Assembly (NCBI RefSeq): GCF_027889715.1
Contig: NZ_JAPJZH010000001.1
Location: 538,169 to 602,168, forward strand
Length of the DNA: 64,000 nt
Source of the DNA: Allohoeflea poritis
GTDB lineage: Bacteria > Pseudomonadota > Alphaproteobacteria > Rhizobiales > Rhizobiaceae
Reading direction: 5' to 3'
This document shows, one piece after another, positions 35,070-45,063 of this stretch. The number at the start of each line of letters is the position of its first letter. Position 1 is the first letter of the stretch. Both the position numbers and the translations under genes were made by a program. The notes beneath the pieces are model-generated. The model saw only the letters and a program-made list of their open reading frames with translations, searched no databases and had not been told where the DNA came from.

Positions 35070-36326
35070 ATGACACGGGACCGACTGCATTTCCTTCTTT
35101 TGAACATCGGGCATTTCCTCGATCATTTGTTCACGCTCATCTTCGCGACGGTGGCGGCGCTGGCACTGATCCGGGAATGGGGTGTCGGCTATGCCGCGCT
35201 GCTCGCCTACGCCACGCCCGGTTTCCTTGCGTTCGGCGCTTTCGCGCTTCCGGCCGGATGGATCGCAGACCGCTGGAGCCGCGACGGAATGATGTGTGTC
35301 TTCTTCATCGGCATCGGCATCGCCTCGATCCTCACGGCCTTTGCACAAACGCCATTGCAGATCGGCTTCGGCCTGTTCGCGATCGGTGTCTTTGCAGCGA
35401 TCTACCACCCCGTGGGCCTGGCAATCCTCACCATGAAGTGGCGCAACATGGGCATGCGCATCGCCGCCAACGGTGTCTGGGGCAATCTCGGCGTCGCCTG
35501 CGCCGCACTAATCACCGGCTTCCTGATCGACCATGGCGGCTGGCGCCTGGCGTTCATTGCCCCCGGTCTCGTCTCCATCGTCATGGGTTTCGCCTATATG
35601 GCCCTGCGCTGGCGGGCAATGCAGGCTGACCATCGCCCTGCAGCGCCCCAGGAAGCGCCTTCACACCCCTCGCCCGACAAGCGGGCGGTCGTGCTGCGGG
35701 TTTCGCTGATTGTCTTCCTGACGACGGCGGTTTCCTCCATCATCTTCCAGTCGACCACTTTTGCCCTGCCGAAAATCTTCGACGAGCGGCTGCAAGGCCT
35801 GGCGGAAGCACTTTCCGAGTGGATGCAGGCGGTGGCCGTGGCCGGGAACAGCGACGTTGCGACCGCTGTCGGCACACTGGCCTTCGTCGTTTTCGCGGTC
35901 GCCTCGATCGCCCAACTGGTCGTCGGTGCGCTGCTCGACCGGATCGGCCCGCGCAATGTCTTCCTCGGCGTCGCCGCAATGCAGATGGTTTTCTTCTCGA
36001 TCATGCCCGGCCTGACGGACGGGATTGCGCTCGCCGTCGCGCTCGGTTTCATGCTTGGTGCGTTCGGCCAGATCCCGATCAACGATTACATGATCGGGAA
36101 AATGGCGAGCGGTCCGTTCCGCGCGCGCATATATGGCGTGCGCTATGTGGTGAGCTTTTCCGTGCTGGCGGCAACGCTCCCGCTGATCGCCATTGTCTAC
36201 GACCGCTGGGGCTTCGATACGCTGTTCCGCATCCTTGCCGGCGCCGCCCTTGTGATCTTTCTGGCGGTTGCGGCGCTTCCGAGCCGCCTGCCCGTGCCTC
36301 AGCGTGCAAACGCGGCCGCGGAGTAG
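35070..36326 (+). CDS. MFS transporter, fosmidomycin-resistance-like
   Basis: A 418-residue major facilitator with about twelve membrane helices, starting MTRDRLHFLLLNIGHFLDHLF. The motif-A-like loop GWIADRWSRDGMMC lies between helices 2 and 3, as in the Fsr-type multidrug exporters. A large central loop (about 185-215) separates the two halves. It is divergent from an AraC/cupin regulator and convergent with the subtilase gene. Substrate unknown. Confidence 0.85.
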   Translation: MTRDRLHFLLLNIGHFLDHLFTLIFATVAALALIREWGVGYAALLAYATPGFLAFGAFALPAGWIADRWSRDGMMCVFFIGIGIASILTAFAQTPLQIGFGLFAIGVFAAIYHPVGLAILTMKWRNMGMRIAANGVWGNLGVACAALITGFLIDHGGWRLAFIAPGLVSIVMGFAYMALRWRAMQADHRPAAPQEAPSHPSPDKRAVVLRVSLIVFLTTAVSSIIFQSTTFALPKIFDERLQGLAEALSEWMQAVAVAGNSDVATAVGTLAFVVFAVASIAQLVVGALLDRIGPRNVFLGVAAMQMVFFSIMPGLTDGIALAVALGFMLGAFGQIPINDYMIGKMASGPFRARIYGVRYVVSFSVLAATLPLIAIVYDRWGFDTLFRILAGAALVIFLAVAALPSRLPVPQRANAAAE

Positions 36327-36347
36327 CACGGCGGCCAGTACACAACC

Positions 36348-37805
36348 TTATCCGCAAAGCCCCGCTGCCTGCAGCAGGCCGTGGCCGTAGACGTCGTCCC
36401 TGCCCGGCTCGCCAAGATCAAGGGCCGCTTGCGCCAGCGCCGCAAGAACCTCGTCATGGCTGGCTGAGCCTTGCCCGTCCAGCGCCAGGGCGGTTGCCGC
36501 CGTTATGAACGGCACGGCATAGGAGGTTCCGGTGGCAAAGCGCGCGCCGCTGATCGACGCGGCAATCCAGACCTCGACGCCCGGCCCGGATATGTCGATA
36601 TGTTCGCCGCGACCGGCACGGCGATAGATACGCCCGCGATGATCCACGGCGGTCACGGCGATCACGCCGGGATAGGCGGCCGGATAGACCGGCTTCGCAT
36701 TGGGACCCATATTGCCGGCCGCCGCGACAATCAGGACATTGTCTTCTTCCAGGTTTGCTATCGTTTGCTCAAGCACCGTATTCGGCGGTCCGGAAAGGCT
36801 CATATTGATAATGTCGACATTGCGCTGACTGACGAGATCGATGGCCTTTACAAGCGTGAAGAGATCGCTGCGTTCATCGTTGCCCTTGCCTCTGTAGAAG
36901 GCGTCCACGGCAATCACCGTTGCTTCCGGCAGCAGGCCGGGCGTACGGCTTTCGGCCGAACCGATCAGGATGGACGCAACCGCCGTGCCGTGCCGGCGCG
37001 ATGATTTGCGCACGCCCTCACCCTCCACCGGGCTGTCGATCACTTCCAGCCGCCCACCCTTGAATGCAAGATGTTCCGGATTGATGCCCGTATCGACCAG
37101 GCCGATGCGGGCGCCGGCGCCGCAACCCTCTCGTGCGCCGGGCGCAATCGGCCAACCGATCAGCTTTCGAGCAGCGCATCCCGGCCCGGAACAATCGGTG
37201 CCGGATGGGCTCGGAGCCGGGGTCACGGGCGCGCTGGTGCGGTAGTAGTGATTAAAATCCGCTCTGGCCGTCGCGCTGATGCCGCTCACCTCCGCCCTGG
37301 CCTCGTCGAGGGTGATGCCGGTTCTGATTCTGAGGCGCGCCAGCGTTGAGACCGGCGCTTGAAGCTGCTGTCGGCTCAGTACGGAGTAGCCAAGTTCGAC
37401 AAGACGGGCGATATCGTCATCTTCGAGCCCGGTGGCAACAATTTCCCCTGCCGCTTCGGAAGCCCTCGGGGCCTGTCGCGCGCGCGGAGCAGCGGGTCGA
37501 CTGGGGGTGGATCTGTCGAAAATGTCCAACAGTCTCCTGACACCCGACCGAGCCGGGCCGTCATCATCGTCATCATCGTCGTCGTCATCATCACCGGCGT
37601 CGTCACCATCGTCGTCAGCGCCGCCATCGTCTCCATCGTCACCACCGCCGTCTCCGCCGTCGCCATCTCCACCGTCGCCACCGTCGCCCCCCTCACCTTC
37701 GTCTGCATAGGCGGCGAAAGTCCATCTGCCATCGCAATCGACCGATGCCCCGGCGCTCAAGAAAAGCGCAGAGAAAACAAAAACGCTGATGCGAAACGGA
37801 GACAT
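36348..37805 (-). CDS. Secreted S8 subtilase with Asp/Gly-rich N-terminal tract
   Basis: A 485-residue subtilisin-type protease with a signal peptide (about 1-21), a tract of almost pure Asp and Gly (about 35-82, including a run of twelve Asp), a low-complexity linker, then the peptidase domain. The catalytic triad is D238 (GLVDTGINPEH), H272 (RRHGTAVASIL) and S428 (GTSYAVP, where the usual motif is GTSMAAP), with oxyanion N365. The start at 37805 gives a typical signal; an ATG at 37841 would add 12 residues. It is divergent from an ECF sigma/anti-sigma pair and is the probable target of that system. Confidence 0.83.
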   Translation of the reverse strand: MSPFRISVFVFSALFLSAGASVDCDGRWTFAAYADEGEGGDGGDGGDGDGGDGGGDDGDDGGADDDGDDAGDDDDDDDDDDDGPARSGVRRLLDIFDRSTPSRPAAPRARQAPRASEAAGEIVATGLEDDDIARLVELGYSVLSRQQLQAPVSTLARLRIRTGITLDEARAEVSGISATARADFNHYYRTSAPVTPAPSPSGTDCSGPGCAARKLIGWPIAPGAREGCGAGARIGLVDTGINPEHLAFKGGRLEVIDSPVEGEGVRKSSRRHGTAVASILIGSAESRTPGLLPEATVIAVDAFYRGKGNDERSDLFTLVKAIDLVSQRNVDIINMSLSGPPNTVLEQTIANLEEDNVLIVAAAGNMGPNAKPVYPAAYPGVIAVTAVDHRGRIYRRAGRGEHIDISGPGVEVWIAASISGARFATGTSYAVPFITAATALALDGQGSASHDEVLAALAQAALDLGEPGRDDVYGHGLLQAAGLCG

Positions 37806-37948
37806 GGTTTGCTCGCGCCTGTGGTTCTTGAAATTGGCCATGCTTGTGTGCTCACTTGTTTTTGCAGGCGTTGCCTTCCAACATATCGGGACGTAAACGC
37901 ATCGGCGATGCAATTATTCCCCAGCTTCTGAATAGGGTCCAATCGCAA

Positions 37949-38476
37949 ATGGCGGACGAATTCGGCCAAAACCTCATCGCGCTCCTGCCAAATCTGCGCC
38001 GGTTTGCCATTTCCTTGTGCAGATCACGCGAGATCGCCGACGACCTGGTCCAGGCGACCTGTGAGAAAGCGCTCGCCAACCGGGGCAGTTTCCAGCCGGG
38101 AACACGCATGGATGCCTGGCTGTTCAGGATCATGCGCAACAGCTGGATCGACCGGACCCGCCGCGAGCGCACGGAAGGCGTGAAGACGGATATCGATGAC
38201 GCGCAGTTCCTGATCGGGCAGGACGGTGCCAAGGTAACGGAAGCACGCCTCATGCTCAACGATACGGCACGGGCGATCGCGGCGTTGCCGGACGAGCAGC
38301 GCGAAGTGCTGTTGCTCGTGAGTGTCGAAGGGCTTTCCTACAAGGAAGCAGCGGATGTGCTGGGCGCGCCGATCGGGACGGTCATGAGCCGGCTTGCCAG
38401 GGCACGCAAAAAAATAATTGAAGATGTGGGAATAGATGGCTCCGCCGAACGTTCTCGTGACAGGGAAGGTTTTTAA
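37949..38476 (+). CDS. ECF RNA polymerase sigma factor
   Basis: A 175-residue group 4 sigma factor. Region 2 (ADDLVQATCEKALANRGSF and MDAWLFRIMRNSWID) and region 4 (PDEQREVLLLVSVEGLSYKEAADVLGAPIGTVMSRLARARKKI) are intact. It starts 143 nt from the divergent subtilase and ends 2 nt before the anti-sigma gene, so the pair is co-transcribed. Confidence 0.9.
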   Translation: MADEFGQNLIALLPNLRRFAISLCRSREIADDLVQATCEKALANRGSFQPGTRMDAWLFRIMRNSWIDRTRRERTEGVKTDIDDAQFLIGQDGAKVTEARLMLNDTARAIAALPDEQREVLLLVSVEGLSYKEAADVLGAPIGTVMSRLARARKKIIEDVGIDGSAERSRDREGF

Positions 38477-38478
38477 CG

Positions 38479-39225
38479 ATGATCCGGAAGCGCTTCAGCG
38501 ATGAAACTCTTATGGCCTTTGCCGACGGCGAACTGACGCCGCGGGAGCAGGAGGCTGTCGAGCGCGCCATGGAAAACGATCCGGCGCTTGCTGAAAGGGT
38601 CGCGGCATTTCTCGATAGCCGCGCGAAGGCGCAGGACGCGCTGGGTCCGCTGCTCGACGAGCCCGTCCCGGAGGCGCTGACGGCCCGAATTCGCGCGCTG
38701 GCGAATGAAGGAGGCAATGTAACCGCCTTCCCGCAGAAACAAATCAGCATCCGCAGGCCCGGCCCACGCTGGGCGCTGCCCCTGGCCGCATCCATAGCCC
38801 TCATTGCCGGCGGCTTGGGCGGTTACTTCGCCGGCAATACCGGCCAGGGGCAGCAAAGCCGCTTCGGCGTCGCCGAGATCTCTCAGCCCGCCGTTACGGC
38901 CGCGCTCGATACGGTTGCTGCGGGAAGCGAAACCGGTCTTTCCGTGGGCGAGCGTTTTCGGGCAATCGCAAGCTACCGCGACGCGGACGGCACGTTTTGC
39001 CGCGAATTCGAGGTCGATCGCAGCGACGGTTCGACAATCGTGTCCATCGCATGTCGCCCCGAAACGATCTGGAAACTGCAGTTCACCGTGATTGCAAGGC
39101 AAAGCAGTACCGGCTATGCGCCGGCTTCTTCGCTGGAAACGCTTGACGCCTATCTCTCGGCAGTCGGCGCCGGGGCGCCGATGTCGGCCGAAGAAGAGCG
39201 CGCCATCCTGCAATCGCTTGAATAA
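38479..39225 (+). CDS. Membrane-anchored anti-sigma factor
   Basis: A 248-residue single-pass protein. The cytoplasmic N-terminal part (MIRKRFSDETLMAFADGELTPREQ) is the typical anti-sigma zinc-finger-like start, though lacking the Cys/His cluster; one helix (about 96-114) is followed by a periplasmic domain of about 130 residues containing two cysteines (TFCREFEV, SIACRPE). Its sequence fits the RskA/ChrR-like group only loosely; the gene order decides the call. It presumably retains the sigma factor at the membrane. Confidence 0.75.
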   Translation: MIRKRFSDETLMAFADGELTPREQEAVERAMENDPALAERVAAFLDSRAKAQDALGPLLDEPVPEALTARIRALANEGGNVTAFPQKQISIRRPGPRWALPLAASIALIAGGLGGYFAGNTGQGQQSRFGVAEISQPAVTAALDTVAAGSETGLSVGERFRAIASYRDADGTFCREFEVDRSDGSTIVSIACRPETIWKLQFTVIARQSSTGYAPASSLETLDAYLSAVGAGAPMSAEEERAILQSLE

Positions 39226-39279
39226 AATTTCCGCGGAAAACTCTCAATCCTGGACTGCTGCCGCCTTGACCCCGGCGGG

Positions 39280-40866
39280 TCAGGCGACCCGTCGTTGCGA
39301 AGCATCAAAATCGATGATCCTGAAGCGGCGGCTGAGCCCTGCCGGCAGGGGCGCGGCAACGACAATCGTGGCTCCGCTTGCATGTAACTCGCCGAAAAAC
39401 GCATCGGACAAAACCTCGTCCGCCACCAATTCGCGGTCGGCGATCAGCACGAGTCCGCTTTGCCGCATGACCGCCCGCGCCGCGCGAATGGCCGTGACGG
39501 GCGCGCCGACGCATTCCCCATCCTCGCCGATTGCCATCGCCTCATGCCCGGGCGGCAGGCCGAACCGGGCCAAGACCCGCTTCAGTTCTTCATCGTCGCC
39601 GGAACGCGCGCCGAGACGGGCATTGACGGCGACGCTGGCCTTGATCAGACGGAGATGCGGCGAAACGATAGTGACCTCGCGCCACCAGTTTCGCGCGCGA
39701 ATGTCCACGGCATCACATCCGTCCAGGAAGACGCAACCGGCACCGACACGCTTCAGTCCGCCGAGCTTCATCACAAGATCGGTCGCCTGGTCTTCGGTCA
39801 GGCCGGAAAGAGCCACGGCCTCTCCCGCGACGGCGCTGAAGTCCACCTGCCGGTCTCCGGGCTCCAAACGCAAACCTCTCGCTTCAATCGCTCGTCCTGC
39901 TTCGCGCTTCTGCAATCGTTGACCGGCATCCGGGTCGATCGCCGGCAGGCGCAACACCGCCTCGATGCGATCCAGCGCAATCCGGTATGCCAGCCGATAC
40001 TCAAGTCCAAGAGCGACGGCGCTGAGATGGGTCGCGGCCAGCGCGGCCATCACGACGAGCACGCCGAGAGAAACGGCGCTGAAGGCTTCCGTTTCGAATA
40101 TCAGCCGCCCGCCTGCAGCGAACAGAACGACGGCGGGAAAGACAAGATCGCCGCTTGACCGCAGCAGTCCCGACAGCGTGGCGCGTGCAACAAGTGCAGC
40201 ATTCAGGTGATCCGATTTCTTCTTCAATCCGCGCACGGTCGAGCCATGGCGTCCAAAGCCGAGCAAAGTCAGGCGCGCCGCAAGGATGCCGCCGGCCCGC
40301 GCGGCAATGCGCCCGCGCTGGCGGCGGCTTTCGCGGATGCGCCGTCTTAATGGTCGAAGGCAAAGGACAACGGGTACGGCCCACAGGGCGAACGCGAATG
40401 CGAGCACGATCGCAATCCCCGGCTCGAAGATGATAAGCGTCGCCGTCACGGCCGACAGCGCCGCCACAGCCACGACAATCGCGACCAGCCCACTGGCGAG
40501 CCAGAGCTTTATCGCAGAAAGATCGTTGACCACGCGGGTCATCACAAGGCCGGTGCGCGGCGGCCGCGAATCCGCGGGGATGCGGATAACGTGACTCATC
40601 AGCGCAACCCTTAACTCCGTCACATAGCCGAGTGCGAAGGCTTCAGCGAACCGGCGTTGCGCCACCCGCACAACAATCAGAACCATCGCCGCGGCGATGA
40701 CCGTTCCTGTCAGCCAGTGCTGGGAGGGAGCGTCTTCGACTTGCGTCAAAAGGCGGCTGCCGGCGGCCGCGACGGCAAGCGCCGCGCCCGCCTGGGCGAC
40801 ACCAAGACAGGCAAGACCCGAAAGTTGCAGTAGCCGCCGCCGGGTCCACAGGGCCGGAACGGCCAT
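39280..40866 (-). CDS. ABC exporter-like protein with degenerate ATPase domain
   Basis: A 528-residue fusion laid out like a CydC/CydD-type half-transporter: about five or six membrane helices (1-300) followed by a C-terminal region in the position of the nucleotide-binding domain. That region keeps the strand order but has lost the motifs: Walker A reads SGLTEDQATDL, the Q-loop has VTIVSPHLRL, the signature position is DGECVGAPVTAIRAARAV, Walker B is LVLIADRE and the switch His is missing. It should not hydrolyse ATP. It starts 1 nt after the stop of the P-loop NTPase gene, so the two are co-expressed. Confidence 0.72.
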   Translation of the reverse strand: MAVPALWTRRRLLQLSGLACLGVAQAGAALAVAAAGSRLLTQVEDAPSQHWLTGTVIAAAMVLIVVRVAQRRFAEAFALGYVTELRVALMSHVIRIPADSRPPRTGLVMTRVVNDLSAIKLWLASGLVAIVVAVAALSAVTATLIIFEPGIAIVLAFAFALWAVPVVLCLRPLRRRIRESRRQRGRIAARAGGILAARLTLLGFGRHGSTVRGLKKKSDHLNAALVARATLSGLLRSSGDLVFPAVVLFAAGGRLIFETEAFSAVSLGVLVVMAALAATHLSAVALGLEYRLAYRIALDRIEAVLRLPAIDPDAGQRLQKREAGRAIEARGLRLEPGDRQVDFSAVAGEAVALSGLTEDQATDLVMKLGGLKRVGAGCVFLDGCDAVDIRARNWWREVTIVSPHLRLIKASVAVNARLGARSGDDEELKRVLARFGLPPGHEAMAIGEDGECVGAPVTAIRAARAVMRQSGLVLIADRELVADEVLSDAFFGELHASGATIVVAAPLPAGLSRRFRIIDFDASQRRVA

Positions 40867-40867
40867 G

Positions 40868-41926
40868 TTACTGGCCCGCCACTGCCGCAAAACGCCCGCC
40901 TGCAAGCGCCGCCCAGTCCGCAATCGCTTCGGGGTCTGTCAGATCACTGAGGGCGAAAACCGGCAATCCGGACGCCTCGGCCGCTTCCCGGCTGCCAAGT
41001 GGCGAGCGGGTCAACGCACCGGAGATACCCAGGACACGATGCCCATTACAGACAAGATCCCGAACGCCCGAGACCGCTCCCATTGCATCGCCGGCGGCAA
41101 AAAATGTTCCCGTCAGCATGGAACGCAAATCGTCCATGCCGGCAAGGACCGCCGTTTCCTTCTGGTAAAGACCATCCGCGACTTCAATCACGGCAACCGA
41201 GCAGCCGTGTGCGGCAAGTGCATAAAGCATGTTTTTCGCGCCCTGCAGGATCGTTTCCGGATCGACGTTGAACGTGCTTGGCAAGCCCGCGTCGCTGAAA
41301 TCCAGGGCATCGGCCGCACCATAGTCGCGCATCAGCCAGGGATCGCCGCCGGCCGCGGTACCAGTAATCTTGGCGGCCCCCACCCGGAAACCGGCATCGC
41401 TGAAACCCTTGATAAGCGTTGCCGCCGTGATCGTCTTGCCTGCGTTCATCGACGTTCCGAAGACAGCAAAGACGGCTTCCGGCATGGGTCCGGGAACAGG
41501 CTTGAGTGCAAAATCGCCAATATTGATCGGTTCATGACGGGCGCAGCCCAGCAGGCCGACGGGTTCAATTTCGGTCGGGCCGCTCAAACGATCGTGCCAG
41601 CTTTCCGCCCGCGCGGCTATGCCGCCGGCGGCAACCAGATGACACGGTCCGAGATCGCCCGGAACATAAGCCTCGTACTGGTCCGGAGCATAACGGTCCC
41701 CATAGGCGACAATAATCTCGTCACCGGGATTCATCATTGCCCGGCGACCGCTCGGAAGCTCTATGCGCTTGTGCGACCCCGGCTTGCCGACCCGGGCAAG
41801 AACCAGATCGCCGGCTCTCGGCCGCCGTGCCGCACCAATCAGAGTCTTTATCTCCTCAAGCGGCACACGCCGGCAGGAATATGCCCGCCTGGCTCGGTTG
41901 ACAACATTCCGGTCGAGTATCTGCAT
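40868..41926 (-). CDS. P-loop NTPase of unknown function, DUF1611/BioD-like
   Basis: A 352-residue protein. The N-terminal half (about 1-150) is not recognised. The C-terminal half carries a clear Walker A loop, VFGTSMNAGKTITAATL (157-165 core), followed by RVGAAKITGTAAGGD and a metal-binding-like VAVIEVADGLYQKETAVL, as in the BioD/CobB/DUF1611 type of dethiobiotin-synthetase-fold NTPases. ATG 41926 is preferred to 41941 because AAAGGTGG precedes it. It is directly upstream of a transporter that has lost its own ATPase motifs, so it may energise or regulate it. Confidence 0.65.
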   Translation of the reverse strand: MQILDRNVVNRARRAYSCRRVPLEEIKTLIGAARRPRAGDLVLARVGKPGSHKRIELPSGRRAMMNPGDEIIVAYGDRYAPDQYEAYVPGDLGPCHLVAAGGIAARAESWHDRLSGPTEIEPVGLLGCARHEPINIGDFALKPVPGPMPEAVFAVFGTSMNAGKTITAATLIKGFSDAGFRVGAAKITGTAAGGDPWLMRDYGAADALDFSDAGLPSTFNVDPETILQGAKNMLYALAAHGCSVAVIEVADGLYQKETAVLAGMDDLRSMLTGTFFAAGDAMGAVSGVRDLVCNGHRVLGISGALTRSPLGSREAAEASGLPVFALSDLTDPEAIADWAALAGGRFAAVAGQ

Positions 41927-42269
41927 GGGTCCACCTTTCATTCAAGACCAGTCGCCCCTCGGCGACATGGGAGAAACGAAAGTCGTCGAAACTTATTCCG
42001 GTATGCGCCAAATAAATTTTGGAGAAGGTGTTTCCAAAGCGTCCGCGATCAATGGATATCCTCAATCGCGGACACGACTTCACACCGGCATACACTGACT
42101 GACCCCGGTAAATTCAAAAGCCGCGCCATCGCATTTTTCGACTTCGCCCGCCAGCGCATCTGCATGCCCTCCCGAAGCCCTTGATTTAGAGCAAAGCGGC
42201 AAACGTGTCCGGGAAGTAGCCTGCTTGAGGAAAAATGACGGCCGGCAACCGGGATGAAGGAGGCAGACC
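41927..42269. other. Intergenic region between divergent genes
   Basis: 343 bp between the P-loop NTPase and the flavodoxin-like gene, containing the two divergent promoters. I see no coding trace or clear palindrome; an AT-rich stretch near 41990-42030 is the only visible feature. Confidence 0.45.
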
Positions 42270-42797
42270 ATGCGTTTTTTGCTCATTTACGGCACGACTG
42301 AAGGGCAGACACGGAAGATTGCGGAATATTGTGCCGAAAGGCTGAAACAAGCCGGCCACGAGGTCGACATAGGAGACAGCCGCCGCCGCATGCTCGACCT
42401 TGTGATCCCATCCTACGATGCGGTCATCCTTGCCGGTTCCGTGCATCAGCAGACGCACCAGGAGACTCTCCTCAACTTTACGGTCGCGCACCGCAAACAG
42501 TTGAAGGAATTGCCGACGCTGCTGATCTCGGTCAGCCTCTCGATCGCGTTCGAAAACGGCGCGGAAGAGGCCCGGCGTTATGTCGACCGGTTCATCGAGG
42601 ATACCGGGTTCGAGCCGCGCGCGATCGCGCTTGCCGCAGGCGCTCTGAAATACGACCAGTACGACTACTATATGAACCAGATCGTCGAGCATGTCGTTCT
42701 GGAAAACAGGGCGCCGATCACCGAGGATCGCGAGTTTACCGACTGGGATGCACTCGGCAAGGAGCTGGACGCGTTCGTCCAGTCCTGCCAATCGTAG
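42270..42797 (+). CDS. HemG-like flavodoxin-domain protein
   Basis: A 175-residue flavodoxin-type protein. The FMN phosphate loop IYGTTEGQTRKIAEYCAERL (about 6-25), the AILAGSVHQ-type strand and AAGALKYDQYDYYMNQIVEH match the menaquinone-dependent protoporphyrinogen oxidase HemG family, including length. A longer conserved insertion specific for HemG is hard to judge by eye, so a general flavodoxin role is possible. It stands alone, with an AGGAGG ahead of the start. Confidence 0.75.
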   Translation: MRFLLIYGTTEGQTRKIAEYCAERLKQAGHEVDIGDSRRRMLDLVIPSYDAVILAGSVHQQTHQETLLNFTVAHRKQLKELPTLLISVSLSIAFENGAEEARRYVDRFIEDTGFEPRAIALAAGALKYDQYDYYMNQIVEHVVLENRAPITEDREFTDWDALGKELDAFVQSCQS

Positions 42798-42846
42798 CAG
42801 CGGCGGCTCGCCCCTTATGAACCGCAAGAAGCGGCGGATCGCGTCA

Positions 42847-45063
42847 TCAACCGGCGAGCGCCGTTTGCCGGTCGTCGGCCTGGCCCGGATAGTGTTGCCC
42901 ACCGGCAACCGGACCGGTCGATGATTTGTCGGTGACAAACTGACCGATCAGGTCGACAAGCTGATCACTCTCGTCCGAAAGCATGCGCGTGGCGGCCGTC
43001 GCCTGTTCGGCCATTGCCGCATTCTGCTGCGTTGCCTGATCAAGCTGGTTGATCGCCGAGTTGATCTCGTCGATGCTCGTTTGCTGATCCTCGGCTCCCG
43101 AGAATATGTCGGTGACAACCTCATCGACATCGCCGACTTCCTTCACGATGGCTTCCAGAACCGTGCCGGTGCGACGGACCAGATCGGCTCCGTTCTCGAT
43201 GCTTGAGGAGGAGTTGGAAATCAGTTCCTTGATCTGGCTCGACTCGTCCGCGGACCTTTGAGCGAGCGCCCGGACTTCCGAGGCGACGACCGCAAATCCC
43301 TTTCCTGCGTCGCCGGCGCGCGCCGCCTCGACCCCCGCATTCAACGCCAGCAGGCTGGTCTGGAAGGCAATCTCGTCGATGACGCCGATGATCTCGTTCA
43401 TCTTGTTGGCCGCATTCTCGATATCCTGCATCGAATCGATGGCCGAGCCGACCACCTTGCGCCCTTCGGTCGCCCGGTCCTTGGCTCCCTCGGCGATCTC
43501 TCGGGCCTTCGTCGCGGAGCCGAGCGTGGCTTTCATGTTCTGTGAAATCTGGGCGACGGCTGCGGCCGTCTCCTCCAGGGACGCTGCCTGGCTCTCGGTC
43601 CGTCTGGACATGTCCTCAGAGGCCTGGGCAATCGCTTCCGTGCTGGAGCGGATTTCGCGCGCGGATGATGCAACGGCGCCGAGTGCCTCGTGCAGCCGTG
43701 CCGCCGCCACGTTGAAGTCCTGTTTGGTCTTGTCGTATTCGGCGGCAAGCTCAGCGCCGATGTGCGCCGTCAGGTCACCCTCGGCAAGGCGCCCGAGGGC
43801 CGTGCCCACCTGCTCGACCGCGTGGGCGAGCTGATCGGAGATGCGCTTGCGTTCCTGCTCGGCTTTCAGGCGTTGTTCCTCGGCGTCCTTTTCCAGCTCG
43901 ATCTTGTCGATCGCAGCGTCCTTGAACACCTGCAGCGCACGGGCCATGACGCCCAATTCATCCTTGCGCTCAGCGCCGTCTATTTGCACGTCGTTATTGC
44001 CCTCCGAAAGCTCTTTCATTGACTCGGTCAATGACGCCACCGGCGCGGTTATGGATCGTGAAACAACAAGCATCATGAAGCCGCCCAGCACCAGGACGAT
44101 GATCGTCAGCAGCGTATTGATCGCCAGCGCAACCCATGCGGACCAGATCAAGCCGCTGACGACTTGACCCATGGAAACGACAAGGGCGTCCTCCACTTTC
44201 TTCATCAGGTCAATCCGGTCCGTGGTCGCAGCGAACCATTGCTGTGCCGTAACGCCCTGCATATCCGCTGTTTGAAGCGAGTCGATGGCGATCTGGCGCA
44301 TGCGGTCCACCTCCTGGACCACCGGGCCGCTCACCACACGATCGTTCAGCGCCTGCAACTCTGCCGACGCAAGATTCTTGAAGTTTCCGAAATAGATGTT
44401 CTGGGATTGTATGAAGCGGATCAGGTTATCGTAAATTGCCGGCGCGAATTCACCGGCGCCGAACCCGACAGCTCCCATTGCACGCTCGCGGCCGGCATAT
44501 TCTTTACCGAACAGGAAGTTGTAGTACGAAATCATGGATTTGCTCACCTGATCATTGTGGCTTGCAAGCTCCAGTTCGTGGGCGATTTCGAGCAGAGCGA
44601 CAATTGTGCCGGTATAGTATTTCGCCATCTGCGGCACGGTCAGCGAAAAGCCGTCGACCGAATTTCTCACACCAGCCAATTCGGCCAGCATTTTCCGGCT
44701 CTGCTGCACGCTTTCTTCCAGCGACGGCTCGAAACGGCCAAAGCGAAATCCATCAAGCGCATCCACCGTGTGCTTGAGTACGCGATCCGTCTCCACACGC
44801 TGCTCCGGAAGAGCGTCGGCGAATGATGCGCCCTTCGACGAAATGAAACCGGCGGAGCGACCGCGCTCTTTCTGCAGCTCGTGCACGAGTTGCCCGACCT
44901 CCGGCATCAGGGAGACGAGATCACCCGCCTTGCGTAGCTCCGTGACGTTTCCGAATTGCTGATAGGTCAGTTGCGCCGCAAACAGCAGCAGTCCCAAGGC
45001 CGTAACCACGGTTCCAACCATGAGGCGGGCCGATATATTCAGGTTGTTGAACTTCTCGATCAT
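42847..45063 (-). CDS. Methyl-accepting chemotaxis protein with NIT domain
   Basis: A 738-residue receptor starting [17 protein letters not shown], with helix 1 at about 11-32 and helix 2 near 310-330. The periplasmic region begins with [26 protein letters not shown], the hallmark of nitrate/nitrite-sensing (NIT) domains. HAMP and a signalling domain follow, with the tip [37 protein letters not shown]. The C-terminus (RQTALAG) has no CheR pentapeptide. The start at 45063 is preceded by GGGGGA. Confidence 0.88.
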   Translation of the reverse strand: MIEKFNNLNISARLMVGTVVTALGLLLFAAQLTYQQFGNVTELRKAGDLVSLMPEVGQLVHELQKERGRSAGFISSKGASFADALPEQRVETDRVLKHTVDALDGFRFGRFEPSLEESVQQSRKMLAELAGVRNSVDGFSLTVPQMAKYYTGTIVALLEIAHELELASHNDQVSKSMISYYNFLFGKEYAGRERAMGAVGFGAGEFAPAIYDNLIRFIQSQNIYFGNFKNLASAELQALNDRVVSGPVVQEVDRMRQIAIDSLQTADMQGVTAQQWFAATTDRIDLMKKVEDALVVSMGQVVSGLIWSAWVALAINTLLTIIVLVLGGFMMLVVSRSITAPVASLTESMKELSEGNNDVQIDGAERKDELGVMARALQVFKDAAIDKIELEKDAEEQRLKAEQERKRISDQLAHAVEQVGTALGRLAEGDLTAHIGAELAAEYDKTKQDFNVAAARLHEALGAVASSAREIRSSTEAIAQASEDMSRRTESQAASLEETAAAVAQISQNMKATLGSATKAREIAEGAKDRATEGRKVVGSAIDSMQDIENAANKMNEIIGVIDEIAFQTSLLALNAGVEAARAGDAGKGFAVVASEVRALAQRSADESSQIKELISNSSSSIENGADLVRRTGTVLEAIVKEVGDVDEVVTDIFSGAEDQQTSIDEINSAINQLDQATQQNAAMAEQATAATRMLSDESDQLVDLIGQFVTDKSSTGPVAGGQHYPGQADDRQTALAG

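Noticed and set aside
37560..37700. GTC/ATC-rich short repeats looking like a microsatellite or CRISPR-like array
   Set aside because: They encode the Asp/Gly tract of the subtilase in frame; no spacer-repeat architecture.
40868..41926. Calling the P-loop gene bioD or cobB
   Set aside because: Only the fold-level P-loop motif fits; the N-terminal half is different and no biotin or cobalamin genes are near.
42186..42198. TTAGAGCAAAGC near 42186 as a third copy of the first repeat element end
   Set aside because: Only about six bases agree and no inverted partner exists within 400 bp.
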